From positions 1-64,000 of the forward strand of contig UQHK01000003.1 in assembly GCA_900540855.1 (NCBI GenBank): DNA of 64,000 nucleotides. The letters run 5' to 3'. How positions within the stretch are numbered: the first letter of the stretch is position 1; the number at the start of each line of letters is the position of its first letter. Source of the DNA: an uncultured Collinsella sp. (GTDB lineage: Bacteria; Actinomycetota; Coriobacteriia; Coriobacteriales; Coriobacteriaceae). The notes under the pieces are model-generated. The model saw only the letters and a list, made by a program, of their open reading frames with translations, was not told the origin of the DNA and did no database searches. Of the stretch, positions 50,859-60,600 are shown piece after piece. The translations under genes were made by a program, and so were the position numbers.

Positions 50859-51572
50859 CTACCAATCGAGCTCGGCGGCGGGCACGGGCTCGGCGTTGAG
50901 CTCGTCCTCGACAATGCGGCCGTCGCGCAGGCGCAGCACGCGGTTGGCCATGCGCGCGATGGCGGCGTTGTGGGTGACGATGATGATGGTGCAGCCGTAG
51001 GTGCGGTTGACGTCCTCCATGAGCTGCAGGATTTCTTTGGATGTTTTGTAGTCGAGTGCGCCCGTGGGCTCGTCGCACAGCAGCAGGCCCGGATTTTTGA
51101 CGAGCGCGCGGCCGATGGCGCAGCGCTGCTGCTGGCCGCCCGAGACCTGGCGCGGGAACTTATTGCGGTGCTCGTAGAGGCCGAGCGAGCGCAGCAGGTC
51201 GTCAACGTCGAGCGGGTTTTTGGACAGGTGCGCCGTGACCTCGATGTTTTCCTTGATGGTAAGGTCGGGCACCAGGTTGTAGAACTGAAAGACAAAACCC
51301 AGCTCGCGGCGTCGGTACTCACCCAGATCGGCCGGCTTGAGCACCGTAAGGTCGCAGCCGTCCACCATGATGGAGCCGGCGTCGGCATCCTCCAGGCCGC
51401 CGATCAGGTTGAGAAAGGTCGACTTGCCCGAGCCCGAGGGCCCCAGCATGACGCAGATCTCGCCGCGGTTGATAGACGTGTTGATGCCGTCGAGCACCGT
51501 CAGGCGTGCATCTCCATCGCCGTAGTGCTTTTTGAGATCCTTAACCTGGACGTAGGCTTTCTGCGTTGCCAT
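50859..51572 (-). CDS. ABC transporter ATPase (MacB/LolD type)
   Basis: 237 residues. Walker A GPSGSGKST near 40, Q-loop GFVFQFYNLVP, signature VSGGQQQRCAIGRAL, Walker B LLLCDEPTGALD and H-switch IIIVTHN are all intact. The LolD-like features (QFYNLVPDLT, PTGALD) match the FtsX-type permease encoded next. It powers the transporter from the cytoplasm. GGGGGA lies upstream of the ATG at 51572; an ATG four codons earlier lies inside this site. Two-gene operon with 48184-50850. Confidence 0.93.
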   Translation of the reverse strand: MATQKAYVQVKDLKKHYGDGDARLTVLDGINTSINRGEICVMLGPSGSGKSTFLNLIGGLEDADAGSIMVDGCDLTVLKPADLGEYRRRELGFVFQFYNLVPDLTIKENIEVTAHLSKNPLDVDDLLRSLGLYEHRNKFPRQVSGGQQQRCAIGRALVKNPGLLLCDEPTGALDYKTSKEILQLMEDVNRTYGCTIIIVTHNAAIARMANRVLRLRDGRIVEDELNAEPVPAAELDW

Positions 51573-51667
51573 GGTATCCCCCATTGTTAGCCTCGTACTA
51601 CTTTATGAGCGTAATAGTAAACCTTGGCGAACTATTTTGGGGCGAGGCCTGAGATTTATTTCAGACT

Positions 51668-51721
51668 AGTCATTGGGGACGTACTTAAATGACTAGCCGT
51701 TTAAGAACGCCCCCAATGACC
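51668..51721. repeat. Two hairpin repeats of family A in tandem
   Basis: First: AGTCATT, 13-nt loop GGGGACGTACTTA, AATGACT (51668-51694), a perfect stem in inverse orientation. Second: AGCCGTT, loop TAAGAACGCCCCC, AATGACC (51695-51721), with several stem mismatches. Confidence 0.82.
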
Positions 51722-51727
51722 AGGTGG

Positions 51728-52933
51728 CTAGGCGCGGGATTTGGTGCGCGAGAGTGCGAGGCCTACGGCGGCGATGGCCGCGGCAAAGAGCACCGTGACG
51801 CCTAGGTCGCAGGCGATGTCGCCCAACACGGCAGGCGTCAGGTCCGAGGCAAGTGCCTTGCCAATCGCGTCGTTCACCCAATACGTCGGCACAAAATGCG
51901 CCGCGGTCTGCACGGCCGAGCCCATGAGCGACAGCGGCATCCAGGCGCCGCCCAAAAACGTCATGAGCATGCCGAGTAAGTTGCCCACGCCGTTGAGCAG
52001 TTCCTCGCGCGCGCCCAAGCTCGACAGCGTAAAGCCAACGGCCAGAGGCGTGCACGCCAGGGCAAACGTCGCCGCCAGCGCCAGGCACACACGACCCGCG
52101 CCGACCTCGGCAACCGCGCCGGCAAAGCCCACGACGCCCATCATGCTCGACACAAGCCAAATGCAGACGGTGAGCACGGCGGCGGCCGCAAACACGGCAA
52201 GCGAACGCTGGCGCTCGGAGATTGGGCCGGCATCCATACGACGCACGCGCTCGGGCTCGTTCATGCCCGAGAACACCAGCCCCACCGACACGATGACCGA
52301 CGAGATAATCGCGTACGCGCCAAAGTTGAAATACGACTCGAGCGTGGCGGCGGCAGTCGAGTCGACCTTGACCTGCTCAATCTCGACCTTCGCGCGCTTG
52401 GCGGCGGCATGCTCGGCGGCCTTTGCGACGCTGCCGTTAGAGGCGGCGGGCTCAAGTGCGGCCGCAGCGCCCGCGAGCGAGATCCAGCGCGAGGCCTCGG
52501 CAGACGAAAGCGCCGCCGCCATGGTGCCGGCACCGTAGGTCACATCGAGCTTGGGCAGGGACTCCCCCACGCGGGCGGCTGCAACGAGGTCGTCCTCAAA
52601 CCCCTCCGGGATAAAGAACACGCAGTCGGCGCTGCCCTTGGCGCTATTACTCTTGGAGAGCGCATCCGCAAGATCGTACGTATCGTCGCCAACACCCGTG
52701 ACCAGGTCAAAGCGCGAACCCAGATGCTTGGTAAGCGCACGCGAAAGATCGCTGTCGTCGCGGTCGACCACGATCACGTTGGCGTCGTAGGGCTTGTACT
52801 CGGTGAGCTGCGACGAGTTCCAGCTCACCGAGGCCGCGATGAATACGCCCATGAGCGAGATGAACACCGTATAGATGAGCAGGTAGAACGGGTGCGCCAG
52901 CGCCATGCGAAGCGCGGTCTTAAAGGTGCTCAT
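51728..52933 (-). CDS. ABC-2 type permease (second of two)
   Basis: 401 residues. One helix near 10-35 (FYLLIYTVFISLMGVFIAASV), an extracytoplasmic domain of about 160 residues, and then five to six helices to the end (SSVIVSVGLVFSG; LAATFALACTPLAVGFTLS; AIAAVGLALS). The layout is that of ABC-2 exporter subunits (YhgE/NatB-like). GGAAGGAG precedes the ATG at 52933. It overlaps the 3' end of the first permease gene by 14 nt, so both are co-translated and probably form a heterodimer. Driven by the ATPase of 54117-55055. Substrate unknown. Confidence 0.85.
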   Translation of the reverse strand: MSTFKTALRMALAHPFYLLIYTVFISLMGVFIAASVSWNSSQLTEYKPYDANVIVVDRDDSDLSRALTKHLGSRFDLVTGVGDDTYDLADALSKSNSAKGSADCVFFIPEGFEDDLVAAARVGESLPKLDVTYGAGTMAAALSSAEASRWISLAGAAAALEPAASNGSVAKAAEHAAAKRAKVEIEQVKVDSTAAATLESYFNFGAYAIISSVIVSVGLVFSGMNEPERVRRMDAGPISERQRSLAVFAAAAVLTVCIWLVSSMMGVVGFAGAVAEVGAGRVCLALAATFALACTPLAVGFTLSSLGAREELLNGVGNLLGMLMTFLGGAWMPLSLMGSAVQTAAHFVPTYWVNDAIGKALASDLTPAVLGDIACDLGVTVLFAAAIAAVGLALSRTKSRA

Positions 52934-54107
52934 AGCGGCTCCTTCCAAAGATCAGCGTGGCGGCGGCAACGAACAGCAGCGCCATAAGGACCAGCGCGCC
53001 GGCGCGAACGGCAAAGGGGCCCAGGTCCTCAAAGAAATACAGGCGGTTGAACATGTCGCAGATGAGCTTGACGGGGTTGAGCCAGCACTCGGCCGGGCAG
53101 GCGCGGGCGACGTCGTCGGCAAGCGCCATCGCCGGCTCGCCGTAGAGGCCGGCGAACAGGGCGCACGTGGTGGCAAAGCCCGTGAGGATGCCGGACTTGG
53201 ACGCCTTGCCGCCCTTAACGGGAAGCGTGCCCACAAAGAGTCCCAAGCCCGTGGCGGCAAGCGCGGAAGCGGCGCCGCCCACCAAACACAGCCCCTCGCG
53301 CCCGCCAAAGTCGACGCCCACGACCAGGCGCACGTAGCCGATCGCGATCGTCATCGAGGCGAAGGAGACCAGCCACGAGCCGACAAAAATGCCGGCCAGC
53401 GACGCCGTCTTGGAAAGGCCGCCCACGCAGCGGCGCGCGCCAAGGCCCGACAGATTGGGCTGCAGATCGACGACACTCAAGGCGGCAAACTCGGCAGACA
53501 TCATCGCGACCAGGCCAAAAAGCGCGTAATAGTAGATGACCGTGCCGTCGGGCGTGGTGCGTGTCAGGCTTACGCGGCGGGTGCCACCCTCGAGCGATAG
53601 GGCGCGCGCAACCGCCTCCGGGTCGGCGAGCGCCGCCGGGTTGTCCTGGGCAATCTGGGACATGAGCTCGGCATTTTGCGTATACGAGCTTGCCACCGTC
53701 TCCAGAATGCTGCGGTCGGTGAGCACCGACGAGGCGCGCGAGCTGTCATAGCTCGAAAGCAGCGTGAGCTTGGGCGTGCCCGCGTCGTCGACCGTATAGA
53801 TGCCCGCGACCTCGCCGGCCTTAAGCACACGGTTCGCGGCGGCTGCGTCGTCGAGCTCGTGGATCTCGAGCAGATGATCGTCACCTTCCTTGGCAAGCGA
53901 CGTCGCCACGCCCTTAAAGGTCGAAGCGTCCCAAGCCTCGTCCGCCACGACGGCAACCGGCACCGGGTCGACCGTGCCGTCGGAGCTGAGGTTCGCAAAC
54001 ATAAACATGAACATCGTGGAAAGCGCAATGGGAAAGAGAGCACCCCAGACCCACGTGCTCGGCCGGCGCAGCAGCGTCTTGACCGTGATAATAATGGTGT
54101 TGAACAT
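52920..54107 (-). CDS. ABC-2 type permease (first of two)
   Basis: 395 residues beginning MFNTIIITVKTLLRRPSTWV, with a helix near 20-40, an extracytoplasmic domain with ATPase-independent mixed sequence (about 45-180), and six helices from about 185 (YYYALFGLVAMMSAEFAAL; GIFVGSWLVSFASMTIAIGY). It is a homologue of the next gene in layout but with little direct identity by eye. Nine nt separate it from the ATPase gene upstream. Together the three genes form an ABC-2 exporter placed divergently from a two-component pair. Confidence 0.85.
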   Translation of the reverse strand: MFNTIIITVKTLLRRPSTWVWGALFPIALSTMFMFMFANLSSDGTVDPVPVAVVADEAWDASTFKGVATSLAKEGDDHLLEIHELDDAAAANRVLKAGEVAGIYTVDDAGTPKLTLLSSYDSSRASSVLTDRSILETVASSYTQNAELMSQIAQDNPAALADPEAVARALSLEGGTRRVSLTRTTPDGTVIYYYALFGLVAMMSAEFAALSVVDLQPNLSGLGARRCVGGLSKTASLAGIFVGSWLVSFASMTIAIGYVRLVVGVDFGGREGLCLVGGAASALAATGLGLFVGTLPVKGGKASKSGILTGFATTCALFAGLYGEPAMALADDVARACPAECWLNPVKLICDMFNRLYFFEDLGPFAVRAGALVLMALLFVAAATLIFGRSRYEHL

Positions 54108-54116
54108 GGCTGCCCC

Positions 54117-55055
54117 CTAGTCGCGCAGCTCGCGGCCGGTGATCTCGAGGAACACGTCGTTGAGGGTCGGCGGCTCACTCCACACGCGGCCGAGCGCCAC
54201 GTCGGCGGCGCGCAGCGTGTCGAGGATGTCGACCAGATTGTGCGGACTCGCTTCGCAGGTGCAGACGAGCTCACCGCCGGACAGCTCGACCGAAAGCACG
54301 TGCTCGAGGGCGCGCAGGCGCTCGACCGTAGCGGTCTCGACGGCGCCGACCTCGACGGTCACGCGCTCGCCCATCTGGATCATGCGCTTGAGCTCGTCGT
54401 TGGTGCCCTGCGCCAGCACGCGCCCGCCGTCCATGATCATGATGCGGCTGCAGATCTGCTCGACCTCCTCCATGTAATGGCTGGTATACACCACCGTGGC
54501 ACCCTCGTCGCGCAGGCGGCAAATGCCCTCCAGGATGGCGTTGCGGCTCTGGGGGTCGACCGCCACCGTGGGCTCGTCGAAGAAGATGAGCTCGGGCTTG
54601 TGCGCGATGCCGCAGGCAATGTTGAGGCGGCGCGCCAGGCCACCCGAGAGCTTGCCGGGGCGGAACTTGGTAAAGTCGCCCAGACCGACAAAGTCGATCG
54701 CCTCGTCCACGAGCGCGCGGCGGCGCTTGCGGTCGTTGACGTAGAGACTGCAGAAATAGTCGATGTTCTCGCGCACGGTGAGCTCGTCGAACACCGCCAC
54801 CTGCTGCGGCACCACACCGATGCGGCGCTTGAGGTCGTAGCGGGCGGGCGTCATGCGCTCGCCGAACAGCTCGATGGTGCCCCTGTCGTAGGCGAGCAGC
54901 TGCAGGATGCAGTTGATGGACGTGGTCTTGCCCGAGCCGTTGGGGCCCAGCAGGCCAAAGATCTCGCCGGGGGCGATACTCAGGTTAAAGTGGTCGAGCG
55001 CAATAAGGTCGTCGTAGCGCTTAACGAGGTTTTCGACGTGGACGATGTCTGTCAT
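54117..55055 (-). CDS. ABC-2 exporter ATPase subunit
   Basis: 312 residues. Walker A GPNGSGKTTSI near 37, Q-loop GVVPQQVAVFDEL, signature LSGGLARRLNIACG, Walker B LIFFDEPTVAVDP and VVYTSHYMEE H-loop are present. The C-terminal 90 residues form the extra domain common in NatA/DrrA-like exporters (ALGRVWSEPPTLNDVFLEITG). Start at 55055 (MTDIVHVENL) has AAGGG 8 nt upstream. It heads the exporter operon, whose promoter lies in the 200-nt gap to the divergent sensor kinase gene. The arrangement suggests export of an antimicrobial or signal peptide under control of that kinase. Confidence 0.93.
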   Translation of the reverse strand: MTDIVHVENLVKRYDDLIALDHFNLSIAPGEIFGLLGPNGSGKTTSINCILQLLAYDRGTIELFGERMTPARYDLKRRIGVVPQQVAVFDELTVRENIDYFCSLYVNDRKRRRALVDEAIDFVGLGDFTKFRPGKLSGGLARRLNIACGIAHKPELIFFDEPTVAVDPQSRNAILEGICRLRDEGATVVYTSHYMEEVEQICSRIMIMDGGRVLAQGTNDELKRMIQMGERVTVEVGAVETATVERLRALEHVLSVELSGGELVCTCEASPHNLVDILDTLRAADVALGRVWSEPPTLNDVFLEITGRELRD

Positions 55056-55243
55056 GAGGCGGCCCTTCTGTTGCTTGCGGCCCGGTACGATTGCATCATC
55101 GCAGGAGCTGACGGCGCGCACCAGTGAGCTTTGTCACGAGTGCGGAGGTCTTGGTCGTGCGGCCTGCTGACGCGACCGCCCCGCCGCGTGGGAGGAATGT
55201 CACGCTTGCTCTGAGTGGCGCCTCCCCCGTGCGCGGCATCGCG

Positions 55244-55249
55244 TACAAT
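55244..55249 (+). promoter_or_regulatory. Predicted -10 box giving a leaderless kinase mRNA
   Basis: TACAAT lies 6 nt before the ATG at 55256, and no ribosome-binding site is present, so transcription probably starts at or next to the start codon. No clear -35 box is visible. Confidence 0.5.
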
Positions 55250-55255
55250 ACCCGT

Positions 55256-56401
55256 ATGAACAGGCTATTCGACAAATCGATCGTGCTGGCGTGCTGCATC
55301 GCAGCCGCCACGGGCCTTGCTGTGGATGCTCGCCTGGTCGCGGCGTTTTGCCTTGGCGTTGTCATCGCCGCACTGGCCGAGGTCGCGCAGGGAGAACGCG
55401 CCCGTCGCGCCAGCGAGGCCGGCAGCTACGCCTACGTCATCGCGGCTGTCTTCGTGCCGCCGTTTGTGCCGTTCGCACCTCTCGCCCTCTATGACATCGC
55501 GCGACGCGTGCGCCGTGAACGCATCTGGCCCGCGCTGGCGATTGGCTCCGTGTTTGCCTGCGCACTTGCCACGGACCTTCGCTGCGGCGCGCTCACCACC
55601 CGAACGCTGTTGCTAACCGCCATCCTTTCGGTCGCCGCCACGTTGCTGTCACTGCGCACCGCGCAGCTGGAGCGCGAACAGGAACGCATGCGTCGCACCC
55701 GCGACAAGCTGCAAGAACGCGCCCTGGCACTCGAGGCACGCAACCGCGACCTCGCCGACCGCCAGGACTACGAAGTCGAGCTCGCGACGCTCGCCGAACG
55801 CGCCCGCATCGCGCGCGAGATCCACGATAATGTCGGGCACCAGCTCACGCGCGCCTCGCTGCAGGCCGAAGCCCTGCGCGTGGTCCACGCCGACGAGCCC
55901 GGTGTCGCCGCCGATTTCGCCGACGTCAAACGCACGGTTGACGAAGCGCTCCAGCTCGTACGCACCAGCGTCCACGCGCTCAACGACAACGCCGTCGACC
56001 TTTCCGTGCAGCTCAAACGCATTGTCGAAGGCGCGCACTCGGACGGCGGCCCGCAGATTGAGCTTGAAGTTATGGCCGAACATGCGCCCGCAAACGTCGC
56101 CAACTGCTTTGCGGCAGTCCTGCGCGAGGCGCTCTCCAACACCATGCGCCACGCTTGCGCCCGTACTGTCACCGTACGGTGCATGGAGCATCCGTCGTTT
56201 TACCAGCTCATCGTTGCCGACGACGGCACGGGCGGAGCCCAGGCAAGCGGTCGCGGCGCCGCGGAGGGCATGGGGCTCGCCTCCATGCGCCAGCGCATCG
56301 AGGCGCTTGGCGGCACTTTCACCGCCGGCCCGCGTGTCGGCGCCGGCGGCTGGCGCGTGTTTGCCACCGTTCCCAAACAGCAAGGAGATGAGGACCGATG
56401 A
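55256..56401 (+). CDS. Sensor histidine kinase (HisKA_3 class)
   Basis: 381 residues. Four to five N-terminal helices (about 5-125), a coiled coil (about 130-175; AQLEREQERMRRTRDK), the dimerisation helix ERARIAREIHDNVGHQLTR with the phospho-His, and an ATPase domain (LREALSNTMRHACA; GLASMRQRIEALGGTF). Start at 55256 (MNRLFDKSI) is preferred over upstream codons because the -10 box sits just before it; the gene is probably leaderless. The stop overlaps the regulator start (ATGA). Divergent from the ABC-2 exporter operon, so it likely senses the exporter substrate or envelope damage. Confidence 0.9.
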   Translation: MNRLFDKSIVLACCIAAATGLAVDARLVAAFCLGVVIAALAEVAQGERARRASEAGSYAYVIAAVFVPPFVPFAPLALYDIARRVRRERIWPALAIGSVFACALATDLRCGALTTRTLLLTAILSVAATLLSLRTAQLEREQERMRRTRDKLQERALALEARNRDLADRQDYEVELATLAERARIAREIHDNVGHQLTRASLQAEALRVVHADEPGVAADFADVKRTVDEALQLVRTSVHALNDNAVDLSVQLKRIVEGAHSDGGPQIELEVMAEHAPANVANCFAAVLREALSNTMRHACARTVTVRCMEHPSFYQLIVADDGTGGAQASGRGAAEGMGLASMRQRIEALGGTFTAGPRVGAGGWRVFATVPKQQGDEDR

Positions 56402-57027
56402 GGCTCATCGTTGTCGACGACGACCGCTTGGTGGTCGATTCGCTCAAGATTATCCTGGGCGCCCAGCCGCAAATCGAGGTAGTGGGCACCGGCGCCAATG
56501 GCGACGACGCGGTCGCGCTCTACGCTGAGCACACGCCCGATATCGCGCTGCTCGACATTCAGATGCCGGGGCGCGACGGACTTTCGGCCGCGCACGAGAT
56601 TCTTGAGCGCGACCCTGCAGCGCGCGTGGTGTTTCTGACGACATTCTCGGATGACGAGTACATTGTGTCGGCGCTCAAACTGGGCGCCCGCGGCTACCTG
56701 ATCAAAACCGATGTCGCTACCATTCCGCCAGCGTTGGCGCAGGTCATGGACGGCAAACGCGTGCTCGAGGGCAAGGCGATCGAGGACATCGATTTTGGCG
56801 GAACGGACGTCGAGGCGAGCACGCCCCGCCGGCCCGCGGCCTTTGCCGGCCTGACCGACCGCGAGTTCGAAGTCGCCGAGCTCATCGCCGGTGGCCTCGA
56901 CAACAAGGAGATCGCCGCCACGGCATACATGGGCGAAGGCACCGTGCGCAACCACATCAGCTCAATCCTTGCCAAAATGGGCCTGCGCAACCGCACCCAA
57001 ATCGCCATCGCCTACCTGCGAGGGTAA
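56398..57027 (+). CDS. Response regulator, NarL/LuxR type
   Basis: 209 residues. Receiver 1-120 with acidic pocket VVDDDR (Asp7-9), phospho-acceptor in IALLDIQMPGRDG near 54, and LIKTD Lys near 103. A LuxR HTH occupies about 145-205 (TDREFEVAELIAGGLDNKEIA, then EGTVRNHISSILAKM). It overlaps the kinase gene by 4 nt and would be phosphorylated by it; the divergent exporter operon is the obvious target. GGAGATGAGG precedes the ATG. Confidence 0.93.
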   Translation: MRLIVVDDDRLVVDSLKIILGAQPQIEVVGTGANGDDAVALYAEHTPDIALLDIQMPGRDGLSAAHEILERDPAARVVFLTTFSDDEYIVSALKLGARGYLIKTDVATIPPALAQVMDGKRVLEGKAIEDIDFGGTDVEASTPRRPAAFAGLTDREFEVAELIAGGLDNKEIAATAYMGEGTVRNHISSILAKMGLRNRTQIAIAYLRG

Positions 57028-57087
57028 TTACCCAACAACCGACCACCCCGGCAAAGTAAAATGGCTGCCACCGATTTAATGCCATTT

Positions 57088-57243
57088 CAAAACTATGCCG
57101 GTTTCCGGGGCTGAGTCACGAGTCCCCAACCATGCCGATATTCGTGAAAATAAAACCGCAGGTAGACGAGCCGTCATTTTGCAGAAAACGCGGGTATGGA
57201 TGGGAGTCCTGAGTTTAGCCCCGAAAACGGCATAGTTTTGTTT
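57088..57243. repeat. Large imperfect palindrome 1
   Basis: Outer arms AAAACTATGCCG and CGGCATAGTTTT enclose more paired blocks (GGGGCTGAGTC with complement-like GAGTTTAGCCCC). The interior carries CCCCAACCATGCC and TAAAACCGCAGGTAGA, both repeated in palindrome 2. Confidence 0.75.
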
Positions 57244-57333
57244 GAACGGTCCTGCGCGAACGCACCCACCAGCCGCGTGGGGCCAAAAATGATCCGTTTT
57301 CCTCCGTCCCCGGGGGATCATTTGGCGGCGCCA

Positions 57334-57493
57334 ACCACGAAATCGGCCCATCTACTACGTTTGACTCGATACCCCCGACCATACCCCTGTTTTCCAGAAA
57401 ACCGCAGGCGTTCTACCTGCGGTTTTGTTTTCGCGTTTTTTGGCATGGTTGGGGGTAAGGGGATAAACGTAGTAGATGGGCCGATTTCGTGGC
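57334..57493. repeat. Large imperfect palindrome 2
   Basis: Outer arms (ACGAAATCGGCCCATCTAC and its complement near 57468-57493) continue to ACGTTT / AAACGT. Inside are CCCCGACCATACCCC, its counterpart GGCATGGTTGGGGG, and a central hairpin AAAACCGCAGG / CCTGCGGTTTT. Confidence 0.8.
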
Positions 57494-57513
57494 GGCCCTT
57501 CCTCCCCTGCGCA

Positions 57514-57554
57514 CAAAAGTGCCGCCACGGAGAAGGGAGACGTCTCCGTGGCGG
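57514..57554 (-). terminator. Terminator of the adhesin gene
   Basis: The 12-bp perfect stem CCGCCACGGAGA / TCTCCGTGGCGG (57522-57533, 57543-57554) is followed on the minus strand by CACTTTTGTG. Confidence 0.65.
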
Positions 57555-57574
57555 CTGGGGGTGGGGGGGTGGGG
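57555..57574 (+). other. G-rich run (possible G-quadruplex)
   Basis: Runs of 5, 7 and 4 G separated by single T on the + strand, next to the adhesin terminator; the middle run is long enough to supply two tracts. Confidence 0.4.
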
Positions 57575-57598
57575 CTATGTTCTGGCTCCCCGCCGGCC

Positions 57599-57622
57599 GC
57601 CCGGGGCCTTTTGGCCCCGGGC
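57599..57622 (-). terminator. GC-rich hairpin 14 nt after the adhesin stop codon
   Basis: 10-bp perfect stem GCCCGGGGCC with a TTTT loop. Without a T-run it may only stabilise the 3' end or support the following terminator. Confidence 0.5.
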
Positions 57623-57635
57623 GCTGCCAGCGTGC

Positions 57636-60600
57636 CTAGCGCTTACGGATACCCCAGACCAGGGCTCCGACGCCGGCCATGGCAATAACAAATGCCATGA
57701 GCAGTGCAGCGGCCTGCTGGTCACCCGTGGTGGGCAGGAAACCCTTGACCGTCTTGACGATGTTCGTCACGGTCTTGGGCATGCCGGGATCGGGCGTCGG
57801 CACGGGCGTCTCGGGCTTCTTGTACGTGTTGTTGAACACGATACCCTCGACGCTCTTGTCGCCCTTGGTAAAGGCGACGTTCGCCTTGAGGTTGCCCTCG
57901 CCGTCGTCGACCACGTTGACGGTCGCGGTAAAGACGGACTTGTCATAGGTCATACCGGCCTCGTCGCCTTTGACCTCGCTGATGGTGTAGACGTACGTAC
58001 CAGGCTCGTCGTACTCGAACTTGTCGAAGTTGATCTTGCCGTCGGCATCGTTGGTGACGGTGGACTCGATGTCCTCGCCAACGAGCTTAAAGCTAAACTC
58101 GTCCTTCTTGAGCTCGCGTCCCTCGAGCACCTTGATGGCGCCGATGGAGACCTGCGTGGGCATGGCGTGATACTTGTTGGTAAAGCCAGCCGACTCGGTG
58201 GTTCCCTCGAGCTTGTGCGTCGCGGTCAGCGTGCCGTCGCCATTGTCGGAGACGGTGGTCACGACGGTGTAGGTCGTACCGTCATAGGTGACGCCCTTGT
58301 ACAGGCCGAGCGCGTTGGGGCAAGCCTCGCGCAGCATGTATGTGTGCGTGCCGGGCGCCTCGTAGTGGATCGGGCTCAGTGTAACGTTACCGTTAACGTC
58401 GTTGGTGCCACTAGCGACAGTCACGCCGTCCTCGAGCAGCTCAAACGTGAACTCGCCAGCTGCAAGGTCGCGTCCGGTCAGACGCTTGACCGTCTTGACC
58501 TGATCGGTCACGGACGAATCGGTAGGCGTCACGCTGTAGGTGTTGGTGAACGTGAAGGCCGCACCGTCGCCGCCGTCGCGCTTGACGATCAGATGTCCAG
58601 CACCGTCATCGGTCACGGTGTAGGAAACCTTGCGCGTGGCGTTGGCGTCGTTGATCACGCCAGGGGCGCTACCGGACTCGGTCACCGTGTAGGTAAAGGT
58701 GTGCGAGCGCGGGGCGGTGGGGGCTGCGGGCTCGGACTCGTCGCTGGGCTCGTCGGCGTTGGCATCAGCGTCGGCGTCGGCCTCTTCAGCCTCTGCCTCG
58801 TCGGCCTCAGCCTCGTCAGCTTCGTCTGCCTCGGCCTTATCGGTCGCATCGTCCGTCACGCCCAGGGCGCGGTTGAGGTCGTCGAGCGTAAAGTGGATCT
58901 TGCCAAAGTCCACGTTGCCGGCCGCGTCGTTGGTTGCGGTCGTGCGCTCGGGCATCGGGGCACCCGCCTCGTCAGCGGTCACGGTAAAGGTAAACTTACC
59001 CGCGATGTCGGCCGGGGTCAGGCCCTCAGCTGCCTGGAGCTTCTTGGTGCCAGCGAGCGCGGCATCAGCGGCATCGGCGCCGTAGACGTTCTCGAACAAG
59101 GGCTGAATGCCGTCGTAGGCGGGCGTCGCCGTCAGAGTCCCGTCACCGTTGTCGACGACGATGACCTTAAAGCTAAAGCTCGGCGTTGCGGCGGTAATGC
59201 CCTTTGCTGCGAGCGGAGACGTGTACTCGAAGGCCGTGTAGTTGATGGTCCATGCAAGCTTGGCATCCGTGTCGGTACGGATGGCGCGGTTGGCGTTTAC
59301 CAGGTCGGCGAGCATCTCGGTCGTGTAATGCAGAGCACCAAAACTCACTTGGCCGTTAAGGTTGGTAACGCACGTACCCTCGATGGCTTCCGTCTCGCCC
59401 GCATAGGCGATGCCAAAGTAGAACTCGCCGTCGACCATCGGGCGACCGGTCAGGGTCTTGGTGGCAACGATCTGAGCAACGTCACCACCGTGCGCATCGG
59501 TCGATGCGCTATAGCTGTTTTTGAACGGGACCAGAGCGCTCTCAACCTTGTTCTCGCCGCTCTTGTGGATCGTCTCGTGCGTGCCCTCGGGACCGCCGGA
59601 GACGGTCGTCGTGGCGGTGAGCGTGCCGGCGGTGTCGTCGGCGATGGCGATCGTCACGGTGCGGACAGCGTCGTCGTAGGTGTAACCCGGCTTGTGGTCG
59701 TTCGTCTCGGCCACGGTGCATTTGAAGGTCTTGCCGGCGTCAGCCTGCGTAAACTTGACCTCCTTGCCGGCCAGAATGTCGATCAGGCCGACGGTTCCCT
59801 CTGTCGCTGCAGGGGACTTGTACACGTTGGCACCCTCGTGCAGGCCGAGCGCGTTGGCAGAAGCCGCGTCAGCGGGCGTCACGGTAAAGGTGAACTGGCC
59901 CTCGGTCATGGGACGTCCGGAGAGGGCCTTGCTAAGCTTAAGGCCGCCGGCCGCGGCGTAATCGAGCTCAGTGCGGTACGTGTTGGTGAAGCGGCCGCTT
60001 TCCTTCTTGGTGACGTTGGCGGTCAGCTTGCCCTCGCCGTTCTCGGTCACGGTCACTTCGGCGGTCGCGACATGTCCGTCATACGTCATGCCTGCCGCAT
60101 TGCCCGCGTTCTCGCGAATCTCGTACTTGTAGGTTCCGGCAGCCGTGTAGCGTATCTCGCCGAAGTTGATGGCGGCGATGCCGTCCTTCGCGTCCTTCTT
60201 GCTCACGGTCACGGTTGCGGGGTCGGGCAGCGGGGCGTCCGTACCCTCGGCTGCGCTGATGGTAAAGCTGAACTTATCGGCGTCCGTCCAGTCGCGGCCG
60301 TCAATGGCCTTGCTCAGGCCAAAGTCGAGCTCAGTGTCGAGCGGGGTCACGCTGTAGGTGTTCTTGAAGATTGCAGCCTCGGCGTTCTTCAGAACATGCT
60401 GGGCGCTGAGCGTGCCGTCGCCGTTATCGGTGATGGTCGTCTCGATGGTGAACTTGGCGTCACTGTAGGTAATGCCCTTGCTAGTGGTTCCACCGTTGAC
60501 CTCGCGCAGCGTGTAGGTGTGCGTTCCGGCCTTTTCGTACTTCACGGGGCTCATCGTAATCGTGCCGTCGGCGGCGTTCTTGCCGGTGGCGACGACCTTG

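Larger units (their letters stand above)
57028..57635. other. 608-nt intergenic region between convergent genes, filled with palindromes
   Basis: No gene found. It consists of two large imperfect palindromes (57088-57243 and 57334-57493), a perfect 12-bp terminator-type hairpin, a G-rich run and a second GC-rich hairpin. Confidence 0.7.
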
